The notes under the pieces were generated by a model. It had not been told where the DNA came from and made no database searches. It saw nothing but the letters and a program-made list of their open reading frames with translations. From Luteococcus peritonei (lineage in GTDB: Bacteria; Actinomycetota; Actinomycetes; Propionibacteriales; Propionibacteriaceae): a DNA stretch of 64,000 nucleotides. Within the stretch, counting starts at the first letter, position 1; each line of letters opens with the position of its first letter. Shown in pieces: positions 1 to 7,663 of this stretch. The stretch lies in contig NZ_BAAAIX010000028.1 of NCBI RefSeq assembly GCF_039526385.1, positions 1 to 64,000 of the forward strand, written 5' to 3'. The position numbers were made by a program, and so were the translations under genes.

Positions 1-9
1 CGGGCTTAC

Positions 10-57
10 AAACACCCCTGGAGGGGATCAGAAATGATCTTTCCTCCAGGGGTGTTT
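10..57. terminator. Strong intrinsic terminator hairpin, probably bidirectional
   Basis: Perfect 15-bp inverted repeat (10-24 pairs with 43-57), with a second inner 5-bp pairing (26-30 with 35-39). A short T run closes the right arm. It most likely ends the gene upstream of the window; the conserved neighbour there in related genomes is tyrS (inference). Confidence 0.85.
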
Positions 58-101
58 TCACGTTCCCGGACAACTAGTGACCGAGCGAGTGCTCGGTGCG
101 G

Positions 102-107
102 CAGGAT
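102..107 (+). promoter_or_regulatory. -10 box CAGGAT, leaderless start of the TPR protein
   Basis: CAGGAT ends 6 nt before ATG 114, the spacing seen at many other starts here. It supports ATG 114 over the GTG at 96. Confidence 0.5.
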
Positions 108-113
108 GGATCC

Positions 114-2156
114 ATGGCTGAAGACCGAAACAACCGCCCCTCGAACGAGCGTGGCCGGCGAGACGACTCGCGTGGCCCCCGTCGAGAGGGCCTCCGCCGT
201 GAGGATGGCTCCGGCAACTTCCGCGGAACTGGCGGTTCCAGGGGGCAGCAGGCCTCACGAGGCGCCGGCGACGGTGAGCGTCGTGGGTACGGCAGCCGTG
301 AGCAGGGTTCCCGTGACGGTGAGCGTCGTGGGTACGGTAACCGCGAGCAGGGTTCCCGTGATGGAGAGCGTCGCAGCTACGGTGATCGTTCCGAGCGTGG
401 CTACCAGTCCCGTGACGGTGAGCGTCGTGGGTACGGCAGCCGCGACCAGGGTTCCCGTGATGGAGAGCGTCGCAGCTACGGTGATCGTTCCGAGCGTGGC
501 TACCAGTCCCGTGACGGTGAGCGTCGTGGGTACGGCAACCGCGACCAGGGTCCCCGTGACGGTGAGCGTCGTGGGTACGGCAACCGCGACCAAGGTCCTC
601 GTGACGGGGAGCGTCGCAGCTACGGTGATCGTTCCGAGCGTGGCTACCAGTCCCGTGACGGTGAGCGTCGTGGCTACGGCAACCGCGACCAGGGTTCCCG
701 TGACGGGGAGCGTCGCAGCTACGGTGATCGTTCCGAGCGTGGCTACCAGTCCCGTGACGGTGAGCGTCGTGGGTACGGCAACCGCGACCAGGGTTCCCGT
801 GACGGGGAGCGTCGCAGCTACGGTGATCGTTCCGAGCGTGGCTACCAGTCCCGCGACGGTGAGCGTCGTGGCTACGGCAACCGCGACCAAGGCTCCCGTG
901 ACGGGGAGCGTCGCAGCTACGGTGATCGTTCCGAGCGTGGCTACCAGTCCCGCGACGGTGAGCGTCGTGGCTACGGCAACCGCGACCAAGGCTCCCGTGA
1001 CGGTGAGCGTCGCAGCTACGGGGATCGTGACCGGGGCCAGCGCGGGGAGCGTGGCGGCCACGGTGAGCGTTCCCAGCGGCAGGGCTCGTCCTTTGAGCGC
1101 GGGGGCCGCGACCGCGATGACCACAGGGGACGTCGTGACGAGGATAACTTCGTCAGGCCGGGCCTGGCCGCCCGTGAGGACGAGCCGGAGACCCCGCAGG
1201 ACATCGACGAGCGCAGCCTTCCCTTCGGAGTCCGGGCGGAGCTGCGTGGCCTGCCGAAGGAACTCGGCTCGGTGGTCGCGGCCCACCTGGTGGCTGCCGG
1301 TGAGCTGATCGACGACGACCCCGAGCTGGCCTACCGCCATGCCGAGGCCGCCCGTCGTCGTGCCGCGCGGCTTCCCGTGGTGCGCGAGGCCACCGCCGAG
1401 ACCGCCTATGCCGCAGGCGAGTTCGCTGTCGCCCTGAACGAGTACCGGGCGCTGCGCCGCATGACGGGTGGATCTGAATTCCTCCCCGTCATGGCGGACT
1501 GCGAACGCGCCCTTGGCCGTCCGGAAAATGCGCTCAAGTTGGCTCGCGAGGCCGCCGACGCCGGTATGGACCCGGACCAGCAGGTGGAGATGCTGCTGGT
1601 GGAGGCCGGCTCCCGTGACGACATGGGCAACCGTGCCGAGGCCCTGCGCCTGCTCAAGAACGGCATCAGCCAGCAGACCGGCTCGCGTCTGGCGCAGGCT
1701 CGTCTGCGCTATGCCTATGCCGACCTGCTGGAACGCCAGGGTGACACCGAGGCGGCCCGCAAGTGGTTCGTCACCGCGGGTGAGCTGGACAACGAGCACA
1801 CCCTCGACGTCGACGACCGGGTCAACCGGCTCGACGGCTTCGTGCTCGAGGTGGGCGAGGATGAGCCCGAGGAGGACGAGGACGGCGACCTGCTGCCCGG
1901 TGGGGAGGGCGTCCACGACGACGACGAGCCGGCCGACGAGGATCCTGCCGAAGGCACCGACGTTCCGTCCGGGACGCCCGAGCCGAGCGCGCACCCCGGG
2001 CAGCCGCCCGTCGAGGACGCCGTCCAGCAGGATGAGGCCACCGAGCAGGGGAGTGCGCGACGCGTCGAGGCCACGGTCTTCTCCAACGCCGAGGATGGCC
2101 AGAGCGAGGCCCAGGACGAGGACCTCCCGGCGCCGGACCAGGAGGACGAGCGATGA
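114..2156 (+). CDS. Arg/Gly/Tyr-rich repeat protein with C-terminal TPR-like domain
   Basis: A 680-residue protein in three parts. Residues about 53-310 are a low-complexity tandem array of 15-residue (DGERRGYGNRDQGSR) and 18-residue (DGERRSYGDRSERGYQSR) units, extremely rich in Arg, Gly, Asp and Tyr. Residues about 365-575 are helical and Ala-rich, resembling tetratricopeptide repeats. The last hundred or so residues are very acidic (Glu/Asp/Pro). No signal peptide or membrane segment, so cytoplasmic. The gene sits where Rv1691, a TPR-like conserved hypothetical, lies in M. tuberculosis, and its stop overlaps the HAD gene start (ATGA), so the two are translationally coupled. RGG/RGY-like repeats commonly bind RNA or drive condensates; that role here is inference. 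GTG 96 is an alternative start. Confidence 0.85.
   Translation: MAEDRNNRPSNERGRRDDSRGPRREGLRREDGSGNFRGTGGSRGQQASRGAGDGERRGYGSREQGSRDGERRGYGNREQGSRDGERRSYGDRSERGYQSRDGERRGYGSRDQGSRDGERRSYGDRSERGYQSRDGERRGYGNRDQGPRDGERRGYGNRDQGPRDGERRSYGDRSERGYQSRDGERRGYGNRDQGSRDGERRSYGDRSERGYQSRDGERRGYGNRDQGSRDGERRSYGDRSERGYQSRDGERRGYGNRDQGSRDGERRSYGDRSERGYQSRDGERRGYGNRDQGSRDGERRSYGDRDRGQRGERGGHGERSQRQGSSFERGGRDRDDHRGRRDEDNFVRPGLAAREDEPETPQDIDERSLPFGVRAELRGLPKELGSVVAAHLVAAGELIDDDPELAYRHAEAARRRAARLPVVREATAETAYAAGEFAVALNEYRALRRMTGGSEFLPVMADCERALGRPENALKLAREAADAGMDPDQQVEMLLVEAGSRDDMGNRAEALRLLKNGISQQTGSRLAQARLRYAYADLLERQGDTEAARKWFVTAGELDNEHTLDVDDRVNRLDGFVLEVGEDEPEEDEDGDLLPGGEGVHDDDEPADEDPAEGTDVPSGTPEPSAHPGQPPVEDAVQQDEATEQGSARRVEATVFSNAEDGQSEAQDEDLPAPDQEDER
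270..1044 (+). repeat. In-frame tandem array of 45-bp and 54-bp units
   Basis: Nine 45-bp A units and six full 54-bp B units plus a partial seventh, mostly alternating as a 99-bp AB super-unit. Copies differ at only a few positions, mostly synonymous, so expansion looks recent. The order is A A B A B A A B A B A B A B A B(partial). The array also keeps other reading frames open, giving spurious ORFs on both strands. Confidence 0.95.
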
Positions 2157-3145
2157 GTGCGCCCTTGGTCGAGGCCTACGAGGCAGCACTCTTCGACCTG
2201 GACGGCGTCGTCTACCTGGGCCCCGCCCCTGTGGAGGGTGCGCCGGAGGGGATCCAGGAGCTCAAGCGTCGCGGCACGCAGGTGGGCTTTGTCACCAACA
2301 ATGCGGCACGTCGCCCGCAGGTGGTCGTCGACCAGCTCGTGGGGCTGGGCGTCCCGGCGGAGCTCTCGGACGTCGTCACCAGCGCCCAGGCGGGGGCCCG
2401 GATGCTCGCCGAGCAGCTGCCCCGGGGCAGCAAGGTCCTGGTGGTCGGCACCGAGGCCTTGGCTGCCGAGGTGGAGCAGGCCGGGATGGTGCCGGTGTCC
2501 ACGAGCGAGGAGGAGCCGGTGGCCGTCATCCAGGGCTACGACCCGCAGATGACCTGGCCCCGGATCGACGACGCCTGCGTCGCCCTGCAGCGGGGTGCCA
2601 CCTGGTTCGCCACCAATACCGACTCCACCCGTCCCACCGACAAGGGACTGGTGCCCGGCGCCGGCGCCCAGATCGCCGCCGTCGGCTACACCGTGAAGGT
2701 GAGCCCCCAGGTGGCCGGCAAGCCCTTCCCGCCGCTGCTGCAGGAGACCATGCGACGGATGGGCACCGAGCAGGCCGTCTTCGTGGGGGACCGCATCGAC
2801 ACCGACATCATGGGTGCCGTCGCGGTCGGCATGGACTCGCTCTTCGTCTTCACCGGCGCCCACGGCAAGCACGACCTGCTGCAGGCGGGACCTGAAGGTC
2901 GTCCCACCCACATCGGATACGACCTGCGTGCCCTGCTCCAGCCGGCCCGCACCGTCGAGGTGCAGGCTCAGGTGGCGCGCTGCGGCGACCAGGAGGCGCG
3001 CCTCGACCAGGGCGCGGTCCAGCTGGCCGCGATCCCCTCGGATCGTGAGGGCCAGCTGGACGCCCTGTGGGCCGTGCTGAACCTGGTCTGGGCCAATCCC
3101 GGCGTCACCGCCGAGGTGGTGGACCAACTCAGCGAGCTGCCCTGA
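2153..3145 (+). CDS. HAD-superfamily class IIA (NagD-like) phosphatase
   Basis: Probable phosphoglycolate phosphatase or nucleotide/sugar phosphatase of the HAD-IIA type. The N-terminus has the nucleophile motif DLDG (Asp15, Asp17) followed by GVVYLG; motif II is the TNN near residue 50; a late GDRIDTDI gives the acidic Mg-binding motif. The first 260 residues match the usual family length, and an extra tail of about 70 residues follows that I do not recognise. It overlaps the preceding gene by 4 nt (ATGA) and corresponds to the Rv1692 position. Its 3' end overlaps the convergent lipoprotein gene by 17 nt. The true substrate cannot be read from sequence. Confidence 0.9.
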   Translation: MSAPLVEAYEAALFDLDGVVYLGPAPVEGAPEGIQELKRRGTQVGFVTNNAARRPQVVVDQLVGLGVPAELSDVVTSAQAGARMLAEQLPRGSKVLVVGTEALAAEVEQAGMVPVSTSEEEPVAVIQGYDPQMTWPRIDDACVALQRGATWFATNTDSTRPTDKGLVPGAGAQIAAVGYTVKVSPQVAGKPFPPLLQETMRRMGTEQAVFVGDRIDTDIMGAVAVGMDSLFVFTGAHGKHDLLQAGPEGRPTHIGYDLRALLQPARTVEVQAQVARCGDQEARLDQGAVQLAAIPSDREGQLDALWAVLNLVWANPGVTAEVVDQLSELP

Positions 3146-3875
3146 CCTGCGCCAGCAGCGCCTGCTGCTGTTGCGTCGTGATCGCACCGTCCGGATCTGC
3201 CAGCAGGTAGAGCCGGACGGTGTTGTCCATCACGGCGCCGACCTCCGCCCAGCCGTCGGCCGAACCGTAGCTGCGTCGGCCGATCCAGCTGTCCGCGGTC
3301 GTGCTGCTGGCGGTGGTCTTCGGGTTGCTGGAGCCCTCACAGGCCTTGAGCTGGGCCGTCCACTGCGTGAACCAGGTTCGGGCCTGTTGGGCGTCCGCGA
3401 AGACCATCGCCTCGGCCATCCCCTTGGCCGGGCCCTTGGCCAGGCTCACCTCGAGGGCGTGCGTGGGATCGGTCCAGCTGTCACGCTTCACCTCGGCGCA
3501 ACCGACGCTCATGATCTCGTAGGCCGCATAGCGAGGATCGCGGGCGTGGGCAGGCGTCCCGTTGCCCAGGAAGCCTTCCTCGATGCTGCCCTTCTGCACC
3601 ACGGCCTTCCATCCGTCCGGGACCGGCACGCTGGCCAGCGCCAGGGAACCGGCCGTCGACGCGGCCGGCGTCGTCGGAGGGGTGGGGGCCGGCAGGTCGA
3701 CGTCGGAGGGGCCAGGGCTCCACGGGCTCTCCGAGGCAGTGGCCGTATCCGTCGGAACTCCACCGGAGGTGCCGGTGGACGACGGTGTGGGAGCAGGGTC
3801 GCTGGAGCAGCCGCCGGCGAGCAGGACAAGTCCGGCGGCTGCGGCCAGGACACGGTGGGGGCGGGAACAGGTCAT
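3129..3875 (-). CDS. Secreted lipoprotein of unknown function
   Basis: Start chosen at ATG 3875, just after the stop of the upstream minus-strand gene, because it gives a clean lipoprotein signal: basic N-terminus, hydrophobic stretch AAAAGLVLLAGG and lipobox Cys. A Ser/Thr/Pro-rich linker of about 60 residues follows, then a globular domain of about 150 residues with two Cys (SVGCAEVK and KACEGS) that could form a disulfide. The fold resembles mycobacterial sensor-type extracellular domains such as the PknH C-terminal domain, but this is a weak impression. Probably co-transcribed with the M15 peptidase gene, so a cell-wall role is plausible inference. About 129 codons upstream of ATG 3875 stay open but have no support. 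Confidence 0.8.
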   Translation of the reverse strand: MTCSRPHRVLAAAAGLVLLAGGCSSDPAPTPSSTGTSGGVPTDTATASESPWSPGPSDVDLPAPTPPTTPAASTAGSLALASVPVPDGWKAVVQKGSIEEGFLGNGTPAHARDPRYAAYEIMSVGCAEVKRDSWTDPTHALEVSLAKGPAKGMAEAMVFADAQQARTWFTQWTAQLKACEGSSNPKTTASSTTADSWIGRRSYGSADGWAEVGAVMDNTVRLYLLADPDGAITTQQQQALLAQVRAAR

Positions 3876-3879
3876 CGGA

Positions 3880-5640
3880 TCAGGCCTCGAAGTGCTGCCA
3901 GTCCCAGCCCGTGAACCAGGCATAGCCCTGGGCCTTGAGCCCGACGGTGAGGCCGGAGGTGGCGACCAGCAGTCCTCGCACCGATGCCGGCCGGTAGGAG
4001 GCATAGGTGGCGCTGGGGTACCAGCGGCCGTTGGGGTCGCGGTAGGGGTTCTCGATGGTGTTCACGTCGATCGCCTTGCCGTAGGAGTGCGGCGACATGG
4101 CGTACGGGTTGCCCGTGACGCGTCGGCAGTTGAAGGCCGAGGTGTTGCCCGCCGCCATCATCTTCACGTCGTCGCCACCCCAGTCGTTGGGATTGCGCAT
4201 GCTCTTGATCGGGAAGTTGTGCACCTGGGTGCCGGTGGTGAAGGCGCGCACCACGTTGTCCGCCAGGTCGGTGCGCACGATCATCACGCCCCGCAGCAGG
4301 CGACGGTCGTAGCCGACGTAGTTCATCTCGATCGTCCGCAGGCTGGCCGGCCCCACCGGGCAGCCGGCCCGGTAGGTCTTGGCGACGTCCGCGGCCGTGG
4401 TGGCGCGAACCACCGCGCGGAGGTTGGCGTAGCGGCGGATGGAGACGGCGGGGGAGTACAGCCAGGTGGCGTTCGGCTGGGCGATCGCCACCCGGGCCCG
4501 GTAGGTGCCCACATAGCCCCGCTCCCAGGTGAACGGCAGGCTGTAGCTTCCGGTGCTCGTGGAGTACCACCGCCCGGGCTGGTCGGTCCAGACACCCGAG
4601 CGCAGGACCTGCACCTTGGTGTAGCGGGCGCCGGCAGGGCTGTGCTGCCCGGTGATGGTGGTGTTGTCCGTGGCGTGGAACTGGGCGGGTGCGCTCGCGG
4701 TCGCCCGGGGGGTGGCGGCCAGGATCCGCAGCAGCGGGGAGATCTGGGCAGAGGCACCGCGGCCGGAGTCCACGAAGAAGTAGCTGTCGTTGGCGGCAGG
4801 GAAGGTGGTGAGGAAGGCGTAGTTGCCCTTGGCGTCGGACATGGTGGAGTTCACCTTGGTGGGGTTGCGCTTGTTGGCGTCGAGTCGCCACAGCGTGATC
4901 CGGGTGCTGGTGAGCACCGAGATGCGTCCCTTCACCAGCACCGCCCCCCAGGGGCGGTAGAAGCCGGCGCCCGGATGGGCTGGCTGGCTCGCGGCGATGG
5001 TGTACGTGGGCTTGGTGCCGGTGCGCTGGTACGAGACCTCTGCGGTCGTCGACGCGCCGGAGCGCATCCGCACCAGATGGGTGCCCAGGTAGCACTCGTG
5101 ATGACGCACCAGGACCGTCCAACGCCCCGCGGTGTCGGCCTTCGTCGTGGCGACGGCCAGGGTGCGGACCCCGCCGTAGCTTCCGTCGACGACGACGGTG
5201 GCTCCGGGGGCGGCTGTTCCCGAGACGGTGGCCGGAAGACAGACCGGCGTGGCTGCCGGCGGCGTGATGCTCAGCCGACTGATCGCCGCGATGCGGGTCT
5301 CGGGGCTCTGGTTGGCCGAGGCGCTGGGGCTGCTCGACGGGCTCTGCGTCGCCGGGAGAGCGGAGGGCGTGACCGAGGGCTGGACGGTCGGGCTGCCGCT
5401 GGTGGGCTCCGGGCTCGCCGTCGTGGTGGGCTCCGTGCTCGCCTCGGCGCTGACCGTCGCGGCTGGGGCGGGGGTGGCCTGCTGGCTGCTGCTGGCACCG
5501 TCGGAGGCAGTGGCCGATCCGGCCGAGGGGCTCGGGGTCGGGCTGGCGGTCTCGGCCAGCGCGACAGGCGTTGCCAGGCTGCTGAGCGCCAGGGCCAGGC
5601 CGAGGGCCGTCGTGGCCCGGGCAGTGGACGAAGTGGTCAT
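3880..5640 (-). CDS. Secreted peptidoglycan-related protein with C-terminal M15 peptidase domain
   Basis: A 586-residue exported protein. Residues 1-29 are a signal peptide ending around ALAET; a Ser/Pro/Ala/Thr-rich linker follows to about 120; then two or three beta-rich Ig/Big-like segments (about 120-430). The C-terminal 140 residues carry M15 (VanY/D-Ala-D-Ala carboxypeptidase-like) zinc signatures: SPHSYGKAIDVN with His518 and Asp525, and WQHFE with His583. Family members cut D-Ala-D-Ala or L-Ala-D-Glu bonds in peptidoglycan. The beta repeats probably act as wall-binding or spacer modules. The start is preceded by a GGTGAGGA ribosome-binding-like stretch. It leads a two-gene minus-strand unit with the lipoprotein. 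Confidence 0.88.
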   Translation of the reverse strand: MTTSSTARATTALGLALALSSLATPVALAETASPTPSPSAGSATASDGASSSQQATPAPAATVSAEASTEPTTTASPEPTSGSPTVQPSVTPSALPATQSPSSSPSASANQSPETRIAAISRLSITPPAATPVCLPATVSGTAAPGATVVVDGSYGGVRTLAVATTKADTAGRWTVLVRHHECYLGTHLVRMRSGASTTAEVSYQRTGTKPTYTIAASQPAHPGAGFYRPWGAVLVKGRISVLTSTRITLWRLDANKRNPTKVNSTMSDAKGNYAFLTTFPAANDSYFFVDSGRGASAQISPLLRILAATPRATASAPAQFHATDNTTITGQHSPAGARYTKVQVLRSGVWTDQPGRWYSTSTGSYSLPFTWERGYVGTYRARVAIAQPNATWLYSPAVSIRRYANLRAVVRATTAADVAKTYRAGCPVGPASLRTIEMNYVGYDRRLLRGVMIVRTDLADNVVRAFTTGTQVHNFPIKSMRNPNDWGGDDVKMMAAGNTSAFNCRRVTGNPYAMSPHSYGKAIDVNTIENPYRDPNGRWYPSATYASYRPASVRGLLVATSGLTVGLKAQGYAWFTGWDWQHFEA

Positions 5641-5735
5641 CGAGGATCCTCACCGGTGCGGACGTGACAGGCCCACCCTGCCACAGGTCCGCGGGATCAG
5701 GGCATGCGACCAATCAGGCAGTCCGTGCTCTGGGC

Positions 5736-5741
5736 TAGGTT
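5736..5741 (+). promoter_or_regulatory. -10 box TAGGTT, leaderless start
   Basis: TAGGTT ends 6 nt before ATG 5748 and no Shine-Dalgarno is visible. It probably drives the small gene plus tlyA. Confidence 0.6.
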
Positions 5742-5747
5742 GTCCGC

Positions 5748-5978
5748 ATGAGTGAGCCCGACCCGCAGCCAGCCTTCAGTGAACAGCCGCCCCAGACCGG
5801 GAACCGGCTGGTGGACCAGGCGATGGCCGAGCTCGCCTCGCTGGCGGAGGCGCCGCTGGAGGAGCACCACGACCGGCTGGCCGCTGCCCAGGACGTGCTG
5901 ACCTCGGTGCTGGAGGACAGTCGCGGCGCGGTCCAGACCCCGATCCCCGGCGTGCTCAGGCCAGGTCACCATGGCTGA
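5748..5978 (+). CDS. Small conserved hypothetical preceding tlyA (Rv1693-type)
   Basis: 76 residues, hydrophilic, with a predicted helical middle (LVDQAMAELASLAEAPLEEHH) that fits a small coiled-coil or adaptor. A protein of similar size occupies the same position before tlyA in other actinobacteria (Rv1693 in M. tuberculosis). It overlaps tlyA by 8 nt, so the two are translationally coupled. Function unknown; a partner or regulator of the ribosomal RNA methyltransferase is possible but unproven. Confidence 0.75.
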   Translation: MSEPDPQPAFSEQPPQTGNRLVDQAMAELASLAEAPLEEHHDRLAAAQDVLTSVLEDSRGAVQTPIPGVLRPGHHG

Positions 5979-6708
5979 GGGCACCCGGCTCGACGTCGAG
6001 ATGGTGGAGCGCGGTCTGGCGCGCAGCCGTAGCCTGGCCCGCAAGCTGGTGGAGGACGGGCTGGTGCAGGTGGATGGACGTCGTGCCACCAAGGCCTCCC
6101 AGCAGGTCCCCGTGGGGGCCGAGATCACCATGGGTGAGCACGTCCAGTGGGCCTCCCGCGCCGCCTTCAAGCTGCTCGGGGCGCTCGACGAGCTGGGCTG
6201 GGAGCAGGTGCCTTCCCGCGTCCTCGATGCCGGCGCCAGCACCGGCGGCTTCACCGAGGTGCTGCTGAGCCGCGGCGCGCTCGAGGTCTACGCGGTGGAT
6301 GTCGGCCACGGACAGCTGGTCGAGCCGCTGTGCCAGGATCCCCGGGTGCACGTCCGCGAGGGCCTGAACCTGCGCGAGCTGCAGCTCGGCGACCTGGACG
6401 GCGCTCCGGTGGACCTGGTGGTCTGCGATGTCTCCTTCATCTCACTGAAGCTGCTGCTGGAGCCGCTCTTCGGTGTCCTGCGCGAGGGCGGCAGGGCGCT
6501 GCTCATGGTCAAGCCCCAGTTCGAGGTGGGTCGCAAGAACCTCACCTCCGCCGGCGTGGTCCGCGACGAACAGCTGCGCCTGGAAGCGGTCCAGGACGTG
6601 GTGGACGCCGCCGCGGCGCTGGGCTGGGCCGAGACCTGGCGCTCGGTCAGCCAGCTGCCCGGACCGGCCGGCAACATCGAGTACTTCGTGCTCTTCGAGC
6701 GGGCCTGA
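5971..6708 (+). CDS. tlyA: TlyA-type 16S/23S rRNA (cytidine-2'-O)-methyltransferase
   Basis: 245 residues with an N-terminal S4 RNA-binding domain (about 5-47) and a C-terminal RrmJ/FtsJ-like methyltransferase domain. The SAM-binding motif is LDAGASTGGFT (85-95) and the motif VVCDVSFIS lies near 153. Lys67, Asp153, Lys181 and Glu237 give the K-D-K-E catalytic tetrad of 2'-O-methyltransferases. TlyA methylates C1409 of 16S and C1920 of 23S rRNA and confers capreomycin sensitivity; some homologues also act as haemolysins. Length and order (small gene, tlyA, nadK, recN) match the conserved actinobacterial cluster. Confidence 0.95.
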   Translation: MAEGTRLDVEMVERGLARSRSLARKLVEDGLVQVDGRRATKASQQVPVGAEITMGEHVQWASRAAFKLLGALDELGWEQVPSRVLDAGASTGGFTEVLLSRGALEVYAVDVGHGQLVEPLCQDPRVHVREGLNLRELQLGDLDGAPVDLVVCDVSFISLKLLLEPLFGVLREGGRALLMVKPQFEVGRKNLTSAGVVRDEQLRLEAVQDVVDAAAALGWAETWRSVSQLPGPAGNIEYFVLFERA

Positions 6709-6735
6709 GCCGGCGGAAATGTCGGTGCCCGCGGA

Positions 6736-6741
6736 TAGGGT
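6736..6741 (+). promoter_or_regulatory. -10 box TAGGGT, leaderless start of nadK
   Basis: TAGGGT ends 7 nt before GTG 6749; no Shine-Dalgarno. It fixes the nadK start well downstream of the longest open frame. Confidence 0.65.
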
Positions 6742-6748
6742 GGGCCCC

Positions 6749-7663
6749 GTGACCCACCAGCTCCCGGAATCCAGCCGCGTCGTGGCGGTGATGCTGCACC
6801 CCACCCGCCCCGAGGCCCTGGACACCGCCGTCGACTTCATCCGCCAGGTGACCGGCCTGGGCATCCGGTGCGTCCTCGACGACGACGACCGTGCCGCGGT
6901 CGTCGAGGCCCTGGAAGGGCAGGTCGAGGTGGGCTCGCTGGCCGGGGCCGACCAGCTCGAACTGGTGGTGATCTTCGGCGGCGACGGCTCCATCCTGCGC
7001 GCTGCCGAGCTGGCCCTGCACCGCGAGGTGCCACTGCTCGGCGTCAACCTGGGCCATGTCGGCTTCCTCGCCGAGCTGGAGGCCTCGCAGGTGCCGGACC
7101 TGGTGCGCCAGGTGGCCGAGCGCAGCTATGCCGTCGAGAAGCGCCTCACCCTGGCCGTCGAGGTGCACGATCCCGACGGTGGCCTGCGCTGGAGTTCCTT
7201 CGCCGTCAACGAGGTCTCGCTGGAGAAGGTGGCCCGCGAGCGCATGGTGGAGGTGCTCGCCCTGGTGGACGGCCGCCCGCTCTCGCGCTGGGGCTGCGAC
7301 GGCGTGCTGGTGAGCACGCCCACCGGTTCCACCGCCTACGCCTTCAGTGCCGGGGGACCGGTGATGTGGCCCGACGTGGAGGCCATCGAGCTGGTCCCGC
7401 TCAGCGCCCACGCCCTGTTCGCCCGCCCCTCGGTGCTCAGCCCCACCTCCACGGTGGAGCTGGAGCTCAGCCTGGAGCGCGACGTCCCGGCCTCGGTCTG
7501 GGCCGACGGCGCCCGCACCGTCGACGCCGTGCCGGGCAGCCGGATCGTGGTGCGCCGCAACCAGCACGACCTGCTCATCGCACGACTGTCCGAGCAGCCC
7601 TTCACCACCCGTCTGGTCAAGAAGTTCGCCCTGCCCGTCGAGGGTTTCCGAGGTCGGCGCTGA
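6749..7663 (+). CDS. nadK: NAD kinase
   Basis: 304 residues. Phosphorylates NAD to NADP in the cytoplasm, using ATP or polyphosphate in actinobacteria. The signature GGDG is at 77-80, followed by the conserved segment VNLGHVGFL, then FAVNEVSLEK, and the glycine-rich STPTGSTAYAFSAGGP. GTG 6749 is chosen because the protein then begins at the usual point just before the first beta strand and because of the -10 box spacing; the longer open frame overlaps tlyA. The stop overlaps the recN start (TGATG). Confidence 0.95.
   Translation: MTHQLPESSRVVAVMLHPTRPEALDTAVDFIRQVTGLGIRCVLDDDDRAAVVEALEGQVEVGSLAGADQLELVVIFGGDGSILRAAELALHREVPLLGVNLGHVGFLAELEASQVPDLVRQVAERSYAVEKRLTLAVEVHDPDGGLRWSSFAVNEVSLEKVARERMVEVLALVDGRPLSRWGCDGVLVSTPTGSTAYAFSAGGPVMWPDVEAIELVPLSAHALFARPSVLSPTSTVELELSLERDVPASVWADGARTVDAVPGSRIVVRRNQHDLLIARLSEQPFTTRLVKKFALPVEGFRGRR

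Noticed and set aside
270..1044. CRISPR-like direct repeats
   Set aside because: Units are contiguous, in frame and differ by codon synonyms; there are no unique spacers.
34..2189. Long open frames on both strands over the repeat gene (424 and 644 residues)
   Set aside because: They arise because repeat units of 45 and 54 bp are multiples of three and keep other frames open; the Val/Thr/Ala-rich products are not protein-like and only the 114-2156 frame has a promoter and a conserved C-terminal domain.
1715..3187. 490-residue minus-strand frame
   Set aside because: Antisense of the TPR/HAD genes, caused by high GC; no start signals and no known domain.
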